Positions 6,440-13,023 of a DNA stretch of 13,023 bases are shown here, piece by piece. Source of the DNA: Cloacimonetes bacterium UBA5456 (GTDB taxonomy: Bacteria; Cloacimonadota; Cloacimonadia; Cloacimonadales; Cloacimonadaceae); NCBI GenBank assembly GCA_002427325.1, contig DIQS01000023.1:6721-19743 (forward strand), read 5' to 3'. How positions within the stretch are numbered: the first letter of the stretch is position 1; each line of letters begins with the position of its first letter. The notes beneath the pieces were generated by a model that was not told where the DNA came from, made no database searches, and saw only the letters and a list, made by a program, of their open reading frames with translations. Made by a program: the position numbers and the translations under genes.

Positions 6440-9019
6440 TTATTCTTTGCAACTGCGAAAAACAACCGACTTTGAGCCTTCTTCAAAGTCAGCTATCAGC
6501 TCATTTTCTTGAACTTTGCCATCACCCAAGAGCACCTTTGCAAGTGGGTTTTCAATCTCGCTTTGGATGGCTCGTTTCAGCGGCCTTGCACCATATTGCG
6601 GATCAAAACCTTTGTCGGCGATATAGTCCGTGAGTGCACTCGTGAAAGATATATTGATATCCCTTTGTACCAGACGATTTTGTAGTATCTTAAGCTGCAG
6701 TTCAACAATCTGGCGGATCTGATCTTTATCCAAGCGATGGAAGATGATGATATCATCCAAACGGTTAAGAAACTCCGGCCTGAAATGCTGACGCAGGATG
6801 TCCATCAAAACGGGCTGAAGTTCTTTCACCTCGCCTTGATGCTCATAGATCTGATGACTGCCGATGTTTGACGTGAGGATAATCACGCTGTGTTTAAAAT
6901 CCACCGTGCGCCCCTTACCATCGGTGAGCCTGCCTTCATCCAAGATCTGAAGGAGCACATTGAAAACATCCGCATGCGCCTTCTCGATTTCGTCAAAAAG
7001 CACAACGCTATATGGTCTTCTACGAATGGCTTCCGTGAGATAACCGCCTTCTTCATAGCCCACATATCCCGGAGGCGCACCGATGAGACGAGCCACCGAG
7101 TGTTTCTCCATGAATTCACTCATATCCAGCCTGAGCAGTGCCTTTTCGCTATCAAAGAGATAGTGAGCAAGGCTCTTGGCAAGCTCGGTCTTCCCCACTC
7201 CGGTGGGACCCAAAAAAATGAAGGAGCCGATAGGGCGATTTTCATCCGAGAGCCCGCTACGACTGCGCCTGATGGCATCCGAGAGCGCAACGATACCTGC
7301 CTTTTGACCGATCACCCGCTGTGCGAGAACCTCCTCCAAGCCCAAGAGTTTGCTCATCTCACTTTGAGCCAATTTAGAAACAGGGATGCCGGTCCATTTG
7401 GATACGACCTCGGCGATAAGCTCTTCATCCACCTGTTCTTTGAGCAGATTAGGCTCGCCTTCTTTCTTGGATTGAGACAGGCTACCAAGCTCCGCTTCTT
7501 TCTGCGCCAAAAGCCCATAGCGGATCTCAGCCGTGCGCGCATAGTCCCCATCACGCTCGGTTTTCTCCGCCTCGGTTCTCAGTGCTTCAATCTCTTCTTT
7601 GAGCTTGCGAATGCTTTCAATCTCCGTCTTCTCTTTTTCCCAACGCAAACGCAAGACTTTTTGTTCTTCAGAAAGCTCTGCCATCTCACGATTTAGAGCT
7701 TCCAAACGCGCCTTAGAACCGCTATCACTCTCCTTGGAAAGCGAGAGCTTTTCGATCTCTATTTGACGCAAACGACGCTGTATCTCATCCAATTCTGAAG
7801 GCATAGAATCAATCTCTAAACGCAGGCGAGAACAAGCTTCATCCACGAGGTCTATCGCCTTATCAGGCAAGAATCTATCTGAGATGTAGCGATCTGAAAG
7901 CGTGGTGGCAGCGATCAGCGCAGTATCCGTGATCTGCACGCCATGATGCACCTCATATTTCTCTTTGATCCCGCGCAGGATGGAAACGGTATCTTCCAGC
8001 GAAGGCTCCTCCACCAAGATAGGTTGAAACCTGCGTTCAAGCGCCGCATCTTTCTCTATATATTTGCGATATTCATCGATGGTGGTTGCGCCGATGCAAT
8101 GCAGGGTGCCACGTGCCAGCGCAGGTTTGAGCATATTTGATGCGTCCATCGAGCCTTCCGCAGCGCCTGCACCCACCACGGTGTGGATTTCATCGATGAA
8201 GAGAATGACTTGCCCCTCGCTCTTTTCCACTTCGGAAAGCACGGCTTTGAGACGCTCTTCAAATTCACCGCGGAACTTCGCTCCGGCGATGAGTGCCGCC
8301 ATATCCAACTCTAAAAGGTCTTTACCCAAAAGGTTTTCGGGAACATCTCGCGCCACGATCCTGCGTGCCAAACCCTCGGCGATCGCCGTCTTACCCACCC
8401 CCGGGTCTCCGATGAGGATTGGATTATTCTTCCGTCTGCGCGAGAGTATCTGCATGCTGCGCCGAATCTCCTCATCTCTGCCGATGACGGGGTCTAACTT
8501 CTCTCGAGAAGCCAAGCGCGTGAGGTTACGCGTATATTTTTCTAATGCCTGAAACTTTGCCTCGGGATTTTGGTCTGTGATCCTCTGATTTCCGCGCAGT
8601 TCCTGCAATGCTTTGAGCAAGAGATCACCGGCAAAGCCATGATTTTTGAGCAGCTTAGCCGCCTCGCTTTTGCCTTCGACTAATGCCAAAAGGATGTGCT
8701 CCCCGCTGATATATTCATCGCCGAGCTTATCCGCCTCTTTCTCGGAATCTTGCAACAGCGCGAGCAATTCCTGTGCGATATAGAGCTGTGCCCCGCGCAC
8801 AACCGGCTGTTTTGCCAAAGCTTTATCTATGTCTGCACTCAGTGCCGCTTCATCTATCTCGAGTTTTGACATGATGGGATGAATCAGCGACTCCTCCTGC
8901 AAGAGCATAGCCTTAAGCAGGTGCAGCACCGTAATTTCTTGATTTGAGCTCTCTGATGCGAGGCGTTGTGCCCCCTCAATGAGCTCCTGACTTTTTATCG
9001 TTAATCTTTGCATATTCAT
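6440..9019 (-). CDS. clpB: ATP-dependent protein disaggregase ClpB (Hsp100)
   Basis: ClpB is a cytoplasmic hexameric AAA+ machine that threads aggregated proteins through its pore with help from DnaK. The product has 859 residues, matching the usual length of about 857. Order: Clp N-domain (about 1-145); first ATPase with Walker A GDPGVGKT (204-211, Lys210) and Walker B ILFIDEIH; a long charged coiled-coil middle domain (about 400-520), which separates ClpB from ClpA/ClpC; second ATPase with Walker A GPTGVGKT (604-611, Lys610), Walker B VVLFDEIEKAH, sensor ILTSNIGS and the GARPLKR sensor-2 motif. All key residues look intact. The start at 9019 has AGGAGGT five bases upstream; Met3 (9013) is a possible alternative. 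The gene has its own promoter and CIRCE operator and follows hsp20. No convincing terminator lies right after it. Confidence 0.98.
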   Translation of the reverse strand: MNMQRLTIKSQELIEGAQRLASESSNQEITVLHLLKAMLLQEESLIHPIMSKLEIDEAALSADIDKALAKQPVVRGAQLYIAQELLALLQDSEKEADKLGDEYISGEHILLALVEGKSEAAKLLKNHGFAGDLLLKALQELRGNQRITDQNPEAKFQALEKYTRNLTRLASREKLDPVIGRDEEIRRSMQILSRRRKNNPILIGDPGVGKTAIAEGLARRIVARDVPENLLGKDLLELDMAALIAGAKFRGEFEERLKAVLSEVEKSEGQVILFIDEIHTVVGAGAAEGSMDASNMLKPALARGTLHCIGATTIDEYRKYIEKDAALERRFQPILVEEPSLEDTVSILRGIKEKYEVHHGVQITDTALIAATTLSDRYISDRFLPDKAIDLVDEACSRLRLEIDSMPSELDEIQRRLRQIEIEKLSLSKESDSGSKARLEALNREMAELSEEQKVLRLRWEKEKTEIESIRKLKEEIEALRTEAEKTERDGDYARTAEIRYGLLAQKEAELGSLSQSKKEGEPNLLKEQVDEELIAEVVSKWTGIPVSKLAQSEMSKLLGLEEVLAQRVIGQKAGIVALSDAIRRSRSGLSDENRPIGSFIFLGPTGVGKTELAKSLAHYLFDSEKALLRLDMSEFMEKHSVARLIGAPPGYVGYEEGGYLTEAIRRRPYSVVLFDEIEKAHADVFNVLLQILDEGRLTDGKGRTVDFKHSVIILTSNIGSHQIYEHQGEVKELQPVLMDILRQHFRPEFLNRLDDIIIFHRLDKDQIRQIVELQLKILQNRLVQRDINISFTSALTDYIADKGFDPQYGARPLKRAIQSEIENPLAKVLLGDGKVQENELIADFEEGSKSVVFRSCKE

Positions 9020-9042
9020 GAGCTACCTCCTCTTTATACTGC

Positions 9043-9071
9043 AAGATATTCGTGACTTACAAATCCGTCAA
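9043..9071 (-). promoter_or_regulatory. clpB promoter
   Basis: On the minus strand -35 TTGACG (9071-9066) and -10 TATCTT (9048-9043) are separated by exactly 17 bp. The predicted start near 9036 gives a short leader of about 17 nt that includes AGGAGGT (9031-9025). It sits between the hsp20 terminator and clpB, so clpB has its own promoter. Confidence 0.7.
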
Positions 9072-9078
9072 GGATATT

Positions 9079-9105
9079 TTGGCACTCCAAGACATCGACT
9101 GCTAA
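9079..9105. promoter_or_regulatory. CIRCE operator (HrcA binding site) of clpB
   Basis: On the minus strand TTAGCAGTC-N9-GAGTGCCAA matches the CIRCE consensus TTAGCACTC-N9-GAGTGCTAA at 16 of 18 positions with the exact 9-bp spacer. It ends 7 bp upstream of the -35 box of the clpB promoter. CIRCE is the operator of the heat-shock repressor HrcA, so clpB is probably derepressed by heat or misfolded protein. The upstream position is less usual than one overlapping the transcription start. No hrcA gene lies in the window. Confidence 0.82.
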
Positions 9106-9123
9106 GATGCCCGTTATGATGCC

Positions 9124-9155
9124 AAAAAACCGCCCCTCGGGATGGTGAGAGGCGG
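9124..9155 (-). terminator. Rho-independent terminator of hsp20
   Basis: On the minus strand CCGCCTCTC (9155-9147) pairs with GAGGGGCGG (9138-9130) through nine base pairs, including one T-G, around an 8-nt loop. Six T residues follow at 9129-9124. It lies about 30 bases after the hsp20 stop and before the clpB operator, so the two heat-shock genes are separate transcription units. Confidence 0.92.
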
Positions 9156-9184
9156 ACAATTCCCTGATCCTAATTATAGGATAT

Positions 9185-9622
9185 TCAGCCGATTGTGATT
9201 TCTTTTTTAGGAGTGGGTTCTTTCTTTGGGATATTTAGTGACAATACACCATCTTCCATTTTAGCGGAGATGTTTTCCACATCGGCATTTTCAGGAAGTA
9301 CGAGATTACGTCTATAGCTACCGCTATATCTTTCACAGCGATACATGGTTGCTTGGTTTTCTTCTTTAGTCTCCTCGCAGCTCGCTTCGATATGGAGCTG
9401 GTTTTCATTCACGGAGATCTTCACATTTTCTTTTTTATATCCGGGGAGATTTGCTTTGATTACAAATTCTTTGTCCTGTTCATAGATATCCATTGCCATG
9501 GCCCGGAAGTTATCCCGAGATTCTTCTTCTTCGACATTTCTATTGAAGAAGTCGTCAAACAAACTGAGCATTGTGCCCAGCGGTCTAAGGTCGTTTTGTC
9601 TGCGATAAGGTATGATTCTCAT
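9185..9622 (-). CDS. Small heat-shock protein, Hsp20/alpha-crystallin family
   Basis: This is an ATP-independent holdase that keeps unfolded proteins soluble for refolding by DnaK and ClpB in the cytoplasm. From the chosen start the product has 145 residues, normal for bacterial Hsp20. A short N-terminal arm (RIIPYRRQN..) precedes the alpha-crystallin domain, which begins near AMDIYEQDKEFVIKANLPG, continues through RYSGSYRRNLVLPENAD and ends with the family signature DGVLSLNIPK. A C-terminal I-x-I anchor (ITI) is present. I chose ATG at 9622 because GGAGG (9632-9628) lies five bases upstream of it. An in-frame ATG at 9634 would give a 149-residue protein but has no ribosome binding site, and its own codons form that GGAGG. 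The gene is followed by its own terminator and preceded by a promoter and CIRCE site. Confidence 0.95.
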   Translation of the reverse strand: MRIIPYRRQNDLRPLGTMLSLFDDFFNRNVEEEESRDNFRAMAMDIYEQDKEFVIKANLPGYKKENVKISVNENQLHIEASCEETKEENQATMYRCERYSGSYRRNLVLPENADVENISAKMEDGVLSLNIPKKEPTPKKEITIG

Positions 9623-9627
9623 CGTAT

Positions 9628-9632
9628 CCTCC
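9628..9632 (-). promoter_or_regulatory. Ribosome binding site that decides the hsp20 start
   Basis: GGAGG on the minus strand, five bases before the ATG at 9622. It overlaps the first codons of the longer reading frame that starts at 9634, which argues for the shorter protein. Confidence 0.75.
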
Positions 9633-9658
9633 ATTATATTTTTTTGTATCTATAACAG

Positions 9659-9686
9659 AGTATAAGCGAGAAGGAAGGAAAGGCAA
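9659..9686 (-). promoter_or_regulatory. hsp20 promoter
   Basis: On the minus strand -35 TTGCCT (9686-9681, four of six) and -10 TATACT (9664-9659, five of six) are 16 bp apart. The predicted start is near 9652, about 30 bases before the ATG at 9622. The CIRCE site lies 8 bp upstream of the -35 box, almost the same layout as at clpB. Confidence 0.6.
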
Positions 9687-9689
9687 AGA

Positions 9690-9726
9690 AAAAGTTAGCA
9701 ATCTTTGGGTGAGACTGCTAACTTTT
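9690..9726. terminator. Hairpin ending the protease operon, overlapping CIRCE; possibly bidirectional
   Basis: AAAAGTTAGC...GCTAACTTTT forms a stem of up to 15 bp (9690-9704 with 9712-9726, one G-T pair on the minus strand) with a 7-nt loop, A-rich on one flank and T-rich on the other. Read on the minus strand it starts 18 bases after the metalloprotease stop codon and is followed by TTCTTT. It therefore looks like an intrinsic terminator for that operon and might also work in the other direction. Confidence 0.7.
9695..9721. promoter_or_regulatory. CIRCE operator (HrcA binding site) of hsp20
   Basis: On the minus strand TTAGCAGTC-N9-GATTGCTAA matches the CIRCE consensus at 16 of 18 positions with the exact 9-bp spacer. 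Its left half-site is identical to that of the clpB operator, including the same departure at position 7 (G for C). It sits 8 bp upstream of the hsp20 -35 box. The same dyad forms the stem of the apparent terminator for the upstream gene. Confidence 0.75.
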
Positions 9727-9744
9727 CTTTCTGCTTATTGCTAT

Positions 9745-12438
9745 CTATTTGCTTAATAACATCTTGCGGGTGTCACTAAAACTTGCACTGCGCAAGCGAT
9801 AGAGATAGATTCCGCTGCTTACGCTATTGCCCGACTCGTCTTTTCCGTCCCAATTTAGGCTCATAATCGCTGAATTCGGCAAACCGTGATACAGCGTTTT
9901 GATCTTCTGACCACGTGTATTATAGATGGCGAGTGTGATCTCTTCATCCATTTCCTTGAGGGAAAAACTGATGGTGGTTGTCGGATTGAAAGGATTCGGA
10001 TAGTTCGGGAAAAGCTTATTTTCCAGAGCCGGAGCAGATTCATCCTCGTTGGAAATCCAATTTCCCGTGCCAAAGCGTCGCGCAAGCGAAAAGCCGCTGC
10101 TACCATAGCCATTCACCGCCCCAATACGCCAATAATAGTTTCTATTCGGCTGAAGATTGCTGAGTCTATAGTTTGTCTGCGTGATCTCGCCAAGCTCCAG
10201 AATAGGATCCGTAAAGTATGCATTATTTGAGAGTTGCAGATAGTAGGTCTCTGCCAAATCTGCCTCTTGCCACTGAAGCAAAGTATCCAAAGGCTGGTTC
10301 GTTGCCATATGCGCCGGTGCAATGAGTGCCGGCGTGTCTGGATTCTCCGTAATATCCCCGGTAGTAAAGCTTTGCACAGCAGAAAAATCGCTGCTACCCA
10401 TCTCATTGATGCTTGCCACTTTCCAGAAATATTGGGTATAAGGCAAGAGCCTGGAAGCCTCATAATATGCACGCGGATGTTCATTTAGCTCAAGCACAAG
10501 CTCACTAAAATCTTCTTCAAGCGAGAGTTGCAATTTATACCCGCCTGCTCCCGGCACGGCCTCCCACTCAAAAGTAGGATTCGTTTCCACGGCAATCGAG
10601 GCATTGGCGGGATAAATTGTCTCAGGAACCGCTAATTCACCGATGATCTGGAAGAAATCGGTTGAGGTATCCCAATGCCCGTTTGAATTCAGCGTCACGC
10701 GGATTTTTGCTTGATCGCTGAAGAGCATGGGGATGTTTGTCCAAGTATAGCTCCCGTTATTGGTGACGCCGGAAGCGATTGTGCTCCAACTATTTCCGGC
10801 ATCTGTTGTATATTCGATATTCACCGTTCCGCCGATGTTTTTCGTCTTCCACTGAATGGTCTTATTCGTTCCGCTAAACCAATTTTCATCTCCATCCGGC
10901 GAGACCAGCTTGATATCCGAGATATGGACGTCGAAGGTGACCCCATCATCGTTGTGAGAGATATTAAATATCTTGAGTCCACCCGGTGTTCCCGTTGAGC
11001 TAAATCCCGAAGGTGTAGTAGCTTCGTTCATTTTCTTTCTATTGTTGGTAGGTGAAAAAGCAGCACCTGAAAGATTACCATTGGTATAGTTATCCACTCC
11101 ACCGGGACGGTAGATATAGAGTTCATCCGGCGGGCCATCGGCATTTCCACCCACATTCGGCAAGAGGCGATAGACCAAGAGTCCTTGTCCGGGGATATTT
11201 CCATCATAGATGCCGTGAGCCCGGCGATATTCGATGACATAATACTCTCCACTTTTCCAAGAAGCTATGCGAAAAGCGTTGTCATGACCATGCGTTGCAA
11301 CAGGATAGATGCTATATGTTCCCGATTGCGTGATAGTCGGCGGGATTTCTATCCACTGACCATATTTATATTTCATCCACGCGCTCATGTGTTGCGGCGG
11401 ATTAGCATTGCCGGACATAAGGTCCCAAGAGCCGATCGGGCTGATGGTTGTGTCTTCATAACGATAGAGGTCAGGCGCACCCAGTGAGTGGAACATCTCA
11501 TGCGAAAGCACGCTTGCACCGCTGGAATCCAGCGAGTTTTCCAATTGGAAATTGAAGTCCCAAACCCTTGCGCCGTTGATATATGCAGTGCTGTCATAGA
11601 GCACCCAACGATGCGGCCAGAGCAGCTCCGCCCAGCCATCGGTAGCTCCTTGGATGATGAAGCAAACGTTATCCACATAGCCATCGTTATCACCATCAAT
11701 ATTCAACGAAGATGGAATCTGATTTGCCACATAAGCGCATGCATTCGCCAAGAGGGTATGCTCGCGCTCGGTGCGCTCCCAATAGCTATTTTCATTATAT
11801 CCATTAGGGTTTGAAGTGGATTGCGGCTGATAGTATGAACGCGGATGGGAATCCACATAAGACACGATCACATCGCCATTTGGGATGGGATAGAAATAGG
11901 ATTCCACGTCGAGCAGTCCATAGGACGCCGCATCAAAATAGTTGCGCATGGAATTTGCACCCTCTGCATTATCGTTAAACATATTGCCATAATAGCTTAA
12001 GGGACGTGTGAAATCCGGACTATCCGAAAACTTGATAAAGACCACGAGGTTGTTTATCGCCCCGATATGCGGTGCGCGCGCATTGGAATAATCCCGCATC
12101 TGGCTGAGTCTTTCATATTTTTCTTCCACCAATCTACGTGAAAGATTGATGCCGGGAGTCAGAGCACTGCGCTGGGCAAGACCCGTTCCTGCGCGGAAAG
12201 AAGTGGGCGCAACACCTTCCCCATCTTGACGGGCATAGACATACCAACCCTCATCATCGCGAACGATTGTATAATTATCTTGGTCATGAAGCCAATTATG
12301 AAATTCATCTCCGGAAGCATAGATTGATATCTCCGAGCCATCCGGCTGAGTCACTTGCATGGGCAAATAGCTGTGCGGCGCTGCAAAAAGCAGACCGAAA
12401 AGCATCGCCATCAGAACAAACAGAACTTGCTTTCTCAT
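9745..12438 (-). CDS. Secreted M6-family (immune inhibitor A-like) zinc metalloprotease with sorting tail
   Basis: This 897-residue exported protease probably cleaves proteins outside the cell. It starts at ATG 12438 with AAGGA about seven bases upstream. A signal peptide (MRKQ, hydrophobic core, FAAPHS, about residues 1-19) precedes an M6-type propeptide (VTQPDGSEI, HDQDNYTIVRDDEGWYVYA). The catalytic domain carries HEMFHSLGAPD (His313, Glu314, His317, Asp323), the HExxHxxGxxD zinc signature, and the downstream GSWDLMSG motif typical of M6. The active site looks intact. After it come an Ig-like module (about 508-600, SPDGDENWFSGTNKTIQW), two FN3 domains (about 603-698 and 700-790) and a FlgD-like sorting tail (NYPNPFNP, Tyr813, to 897). 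The tail implies outer-membrane export by a type IX-like system. It lies 21 bp after the IscA-like gene, probably in one operon. Its substrate is unknown. Confidence 0.95.
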   Translation of the reverse strand: MRKQVLFVLMAMLFGLLFAAPHSYLPMQVTQPDGSEISIYASGDEFHNWLHDQDNYTIVRDDEGWYVYARQDGEGVAPTSFRAGTGLAQRSALTPGINLSRRLVEEKYERLSQMRDYSNARAPHIGAINNLVVFIKFSDSPDFTRPLSYYGNMFNDNAEGANSMRNYFDAASYGLLDVESYFYPIPNGDVIVSYVDSHPRSYYQPQSTSNPNGYNENSYWERTEREHTLLANACAYVANQIPSSLNIDGDNDGYVDNVCFIIQGATDGWAELLWPHRWVLYDSTAYINGARVWDFNFQLENSLDSSGASVLSHEMFHSLGAPDLYRYEDTTISPIGSWDLMSGNANPPQHMSAWMKYKYGQWIEIPPTITQSGTYSIYPVATHGHDNAFRIASWKSGEYYVIEYRRAHGIYDGNIPGQGLLVYRLLPNVGGNADGPPDELYIYRPGGVDNYTNGNLSGAAFSPTNNRKKMNEATTPSGFSSTGTPGGLKIFNISHNDDGVTFDVHISDIKLVSPDGDENWFSGTNKTIQWKTKNIGGTVNIEYTTDAGNSWSTIASGVTNNGSYTWTNIPMLFSDQAKIRVTLNSNGHWDTSTDFFQIIGELAVPETIYPANASIAVETNPTFEWEAVPGAGGYKLQLSLEEDFSELVLELNEHPRAYYEASRLLPYTQYFWKVASINEMGSSDFSAVQSFTTGDITENPDTPALIAPAHMATNQPLDTLLQWQEADLAETYYLQLSNNAYFTDPILELGEITQTNYRLSNLQPNRNYYWRIGAVNGYGSSGFSLARRFGTGNWISNEDESAPALENKLFPNYPNPFNPTTTISFSLKEMDEEITLAIYNTRGQKIKTLYHGLPNSAIMSLNWDGKDESGNSVSSGIYLYRLRSASFSDTRKMLLSK

Positions 12439-12459
12439 AGAAGCATCCTTTTTTATATC

Positions 12460-12786
12460 TTATTTATTATTATTACACTTCGCGTCGCAATCGCAGGCAT
12501 AGCTTTGTCTCTTTGGCGAGATCAGAAAACGCCTTGCGAAAAAGAAACGCTCTAAACTTATCGTGAAACCATCAAATTCTGAGACCACATTTGGCGCAAC
12601 ATAAATCTTTTTTCTGCCGGCGTCAAATGCCTCATCGCCTGCCTCTTTTGGCATGAAAAACAAACGGAACATTGCACCACGACAGCTTCGCTCGGTTATC
12701 ACCAAACGCGGATATCGCTCTTTCTTTTCAAAGTAGTTCGCCTTGTCAAAGAGCAAAGCTTCGGCAGAATCACTGATTTCTATCAT
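12460..12786 (-). CDS. HesB/IscA-like (A-type) iron-sulfur cluster protein
   Basis: A-type proteins bind iron or Fe-S clusters through three cysteines and pass clusters to target enzymes in the cytoplasm. From ATG 12786 the product has 108 residues, close to IscA (107). It opens with IEISDSAEALL, like the family's ITLSDSAA start. It has Cys35 in ERSCRGAMFRL, aligned with the family's SGCSGMxYxL, and Cys98 and Cys100 in YACDCDAKC, aligned with the CGC tail (Gly replaced by Asp). This spacing matches IscA Cys35/99/101. A fourth cysteine, Cys104, is extra. The middle is divergent, so this is a distant member. The start is preceded by GAGGT ten bases upstream; longer in-frame starts at 12891 and 12867 would translate promoter-like sequence and lack family similarity. 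It is followed after 21 bp by the metalloprotease gene. Confidence 0.68.
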   Translation of the reverse strand: MIEISDSAEALLFDKANYFEKKERYPRLVITERSCRGAMFRLFFMPKEAGDEAFDAGRKKIYVAPNVVSEFDGFTISLERFFFARRFLISPKRQSYACDCDAKCNNNK

Positions 12787-12810
12787 ATAACATTTAACCT
12801 CATAAGAGTT

Positions 12811-12838
12811 AAGATAAGCTATATTCCATCTGATACAA
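12811..12838 (-). promoter_or_regulatory. Weak candidate promoter for the IscA-like/protease operon
   Basis: On the minus strand TTGTAT (12838-12833) and TATCTT (12816-12811) are 16 bp apart, each four of six to consensus. It is the best spaced pair I found in this gap. A start near 12804 would leave about 18 nt of leader including GAGGT. Other AT-rich combinations are possible. Confidence 0.3.
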
Positions 12839-12921
12839 GTTTTGTTCCATATCAATAGTTTATTCATGAAAATGATTTTTCTGCTACCCAAAATCCACCC
12901 TTTTTCTGCGCTTTTCGGACA

Positions 12922-13016
12922 GCTTCCTTACTGGGTTCTGGTCATGATATGGTCATGATGTGGTCATGGGCATGAGCATATCATAAGCGGATGATAAGCT
13001 GATATCAGTAAGGAAG
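12922..13016. repeat. Right repeat element: 11-bp tandem units inside an inverted pair
   Basis: The outer arms CTTCCTTACTG (12923-12933) and CAGTAAGGAAG (13006-13016) form a perfect 11-bp inverted pair. Inside are three units with an 11-bp period starting at 12940, 12951 and 12962 (GGTCATGATAT, GGTCATGATGT, GGTCATGGGCA), then a looser CATATCATAAGC/GATGATAAGC region. Positions 12922-12959 are the inverted counterpart of 1-38. It lies upstream of the IscA-like gene and has no coding signal. It is probably a dispersed intergenic element; no transposase is nearby. Confidence 0.75.
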
Positions 13017-13023
13017 GCATAGG

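Noticed and set aside
6890..7696. 268-codon plus-strand frame opposite clpB
   Set aside because: ClpB is complete and highly conserved across this stretch; the antisense frame shows no recognisable domain.
9623..9634. Upstream ATG giving a 149-residue Hsp20
   Set aside because: No ribosome binding site precedes it, while GGAGG sits five bases before the ATG at 9622.
11281..11295. GTCATGACCATG inside the protease gene, resembling the edge repeat unit
   Set aside because: It lies in a conserved reading frame, as a single unit without the AGAACCC or AAGGAAGC parts; chance similarity.
12787..12891. N-terminal extension of the IscA-like protein to ATG 12891
   Set aside because: The extra 35 residues do not resemble the family, overlap the likely promoter region, and the 108-residue form already starts where IscA does with GAGGT upstream.

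Overview
The window carries five genes, all on the minus strand, so it is best read from right to left. The organism looks like a Gram-negative bacterium of the FCB superphylum, most plausibly Cloacimonadota (Cloacimonas-like). This is inference: two secreted proteins end in a FlgD/Ig-like 'NYPNPFNP' sorting tail of the type IX secretion type, and they carry choice-of-anchor-J, CARDB-like, carboxypeptidase-regulatory and FN3 modules typical of that group. No rRNA, tRNA, CRISPR array, transposase or phage gene was seen.

Layout, in the direction of transcription. (1) At the right edge (12922-13023) is a repeat element made of 11-bp GGTCATGATRT-type units flanked by an inverted CTTCCTTACTG / CAGTAAGGAAG pair. 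(2) A small HesB/IscA-like iron-sulfur protein gene (12460-12786) lies 21 bp upstream of a secreted M6-family metalloprotease with FN3 domains and a sorting tail (9745-12438), probably as one operon. (3) A small heat-shock protein gene (9185-9622) and clpB (6440-9019) follow. Each has its own promoter with a close match to the HrcA operator CIRCE just upstream of the -35 box, and a strong terminator separates them. (4) After clpB comes a near-consensus promoter and a roughly 215-nt structured leader for a 2005-residue modular secreted protein (158-6175, GTG start), which ends at a strong hairpin terminator (90-120). (5) At the left edge (1-38) the right-edge repeat recurs in inverted orientation, 36 of 38 bases identical, so the five-gene block is bracketed by inverted repeats.

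Functionally there are two themes. One is protein quality control: Hsp20 holds unfolded proteins and ClpB disaggregates them, both apparently under HrcA/CIRCE control. The other is cell-surface export: a protease and a giant adhesin-like protein, both apparently cargo of a type IX-like system. The most noteworthy observations are the matched pair of CIRCE operators (one doubling as the apparent terminator of the protease operon), the structured leader upstream of the giant surface protein, the IscA-like/metalloprotease pairing, and the inverted repeats at the two ends. I found no clearly new multi-gene system.
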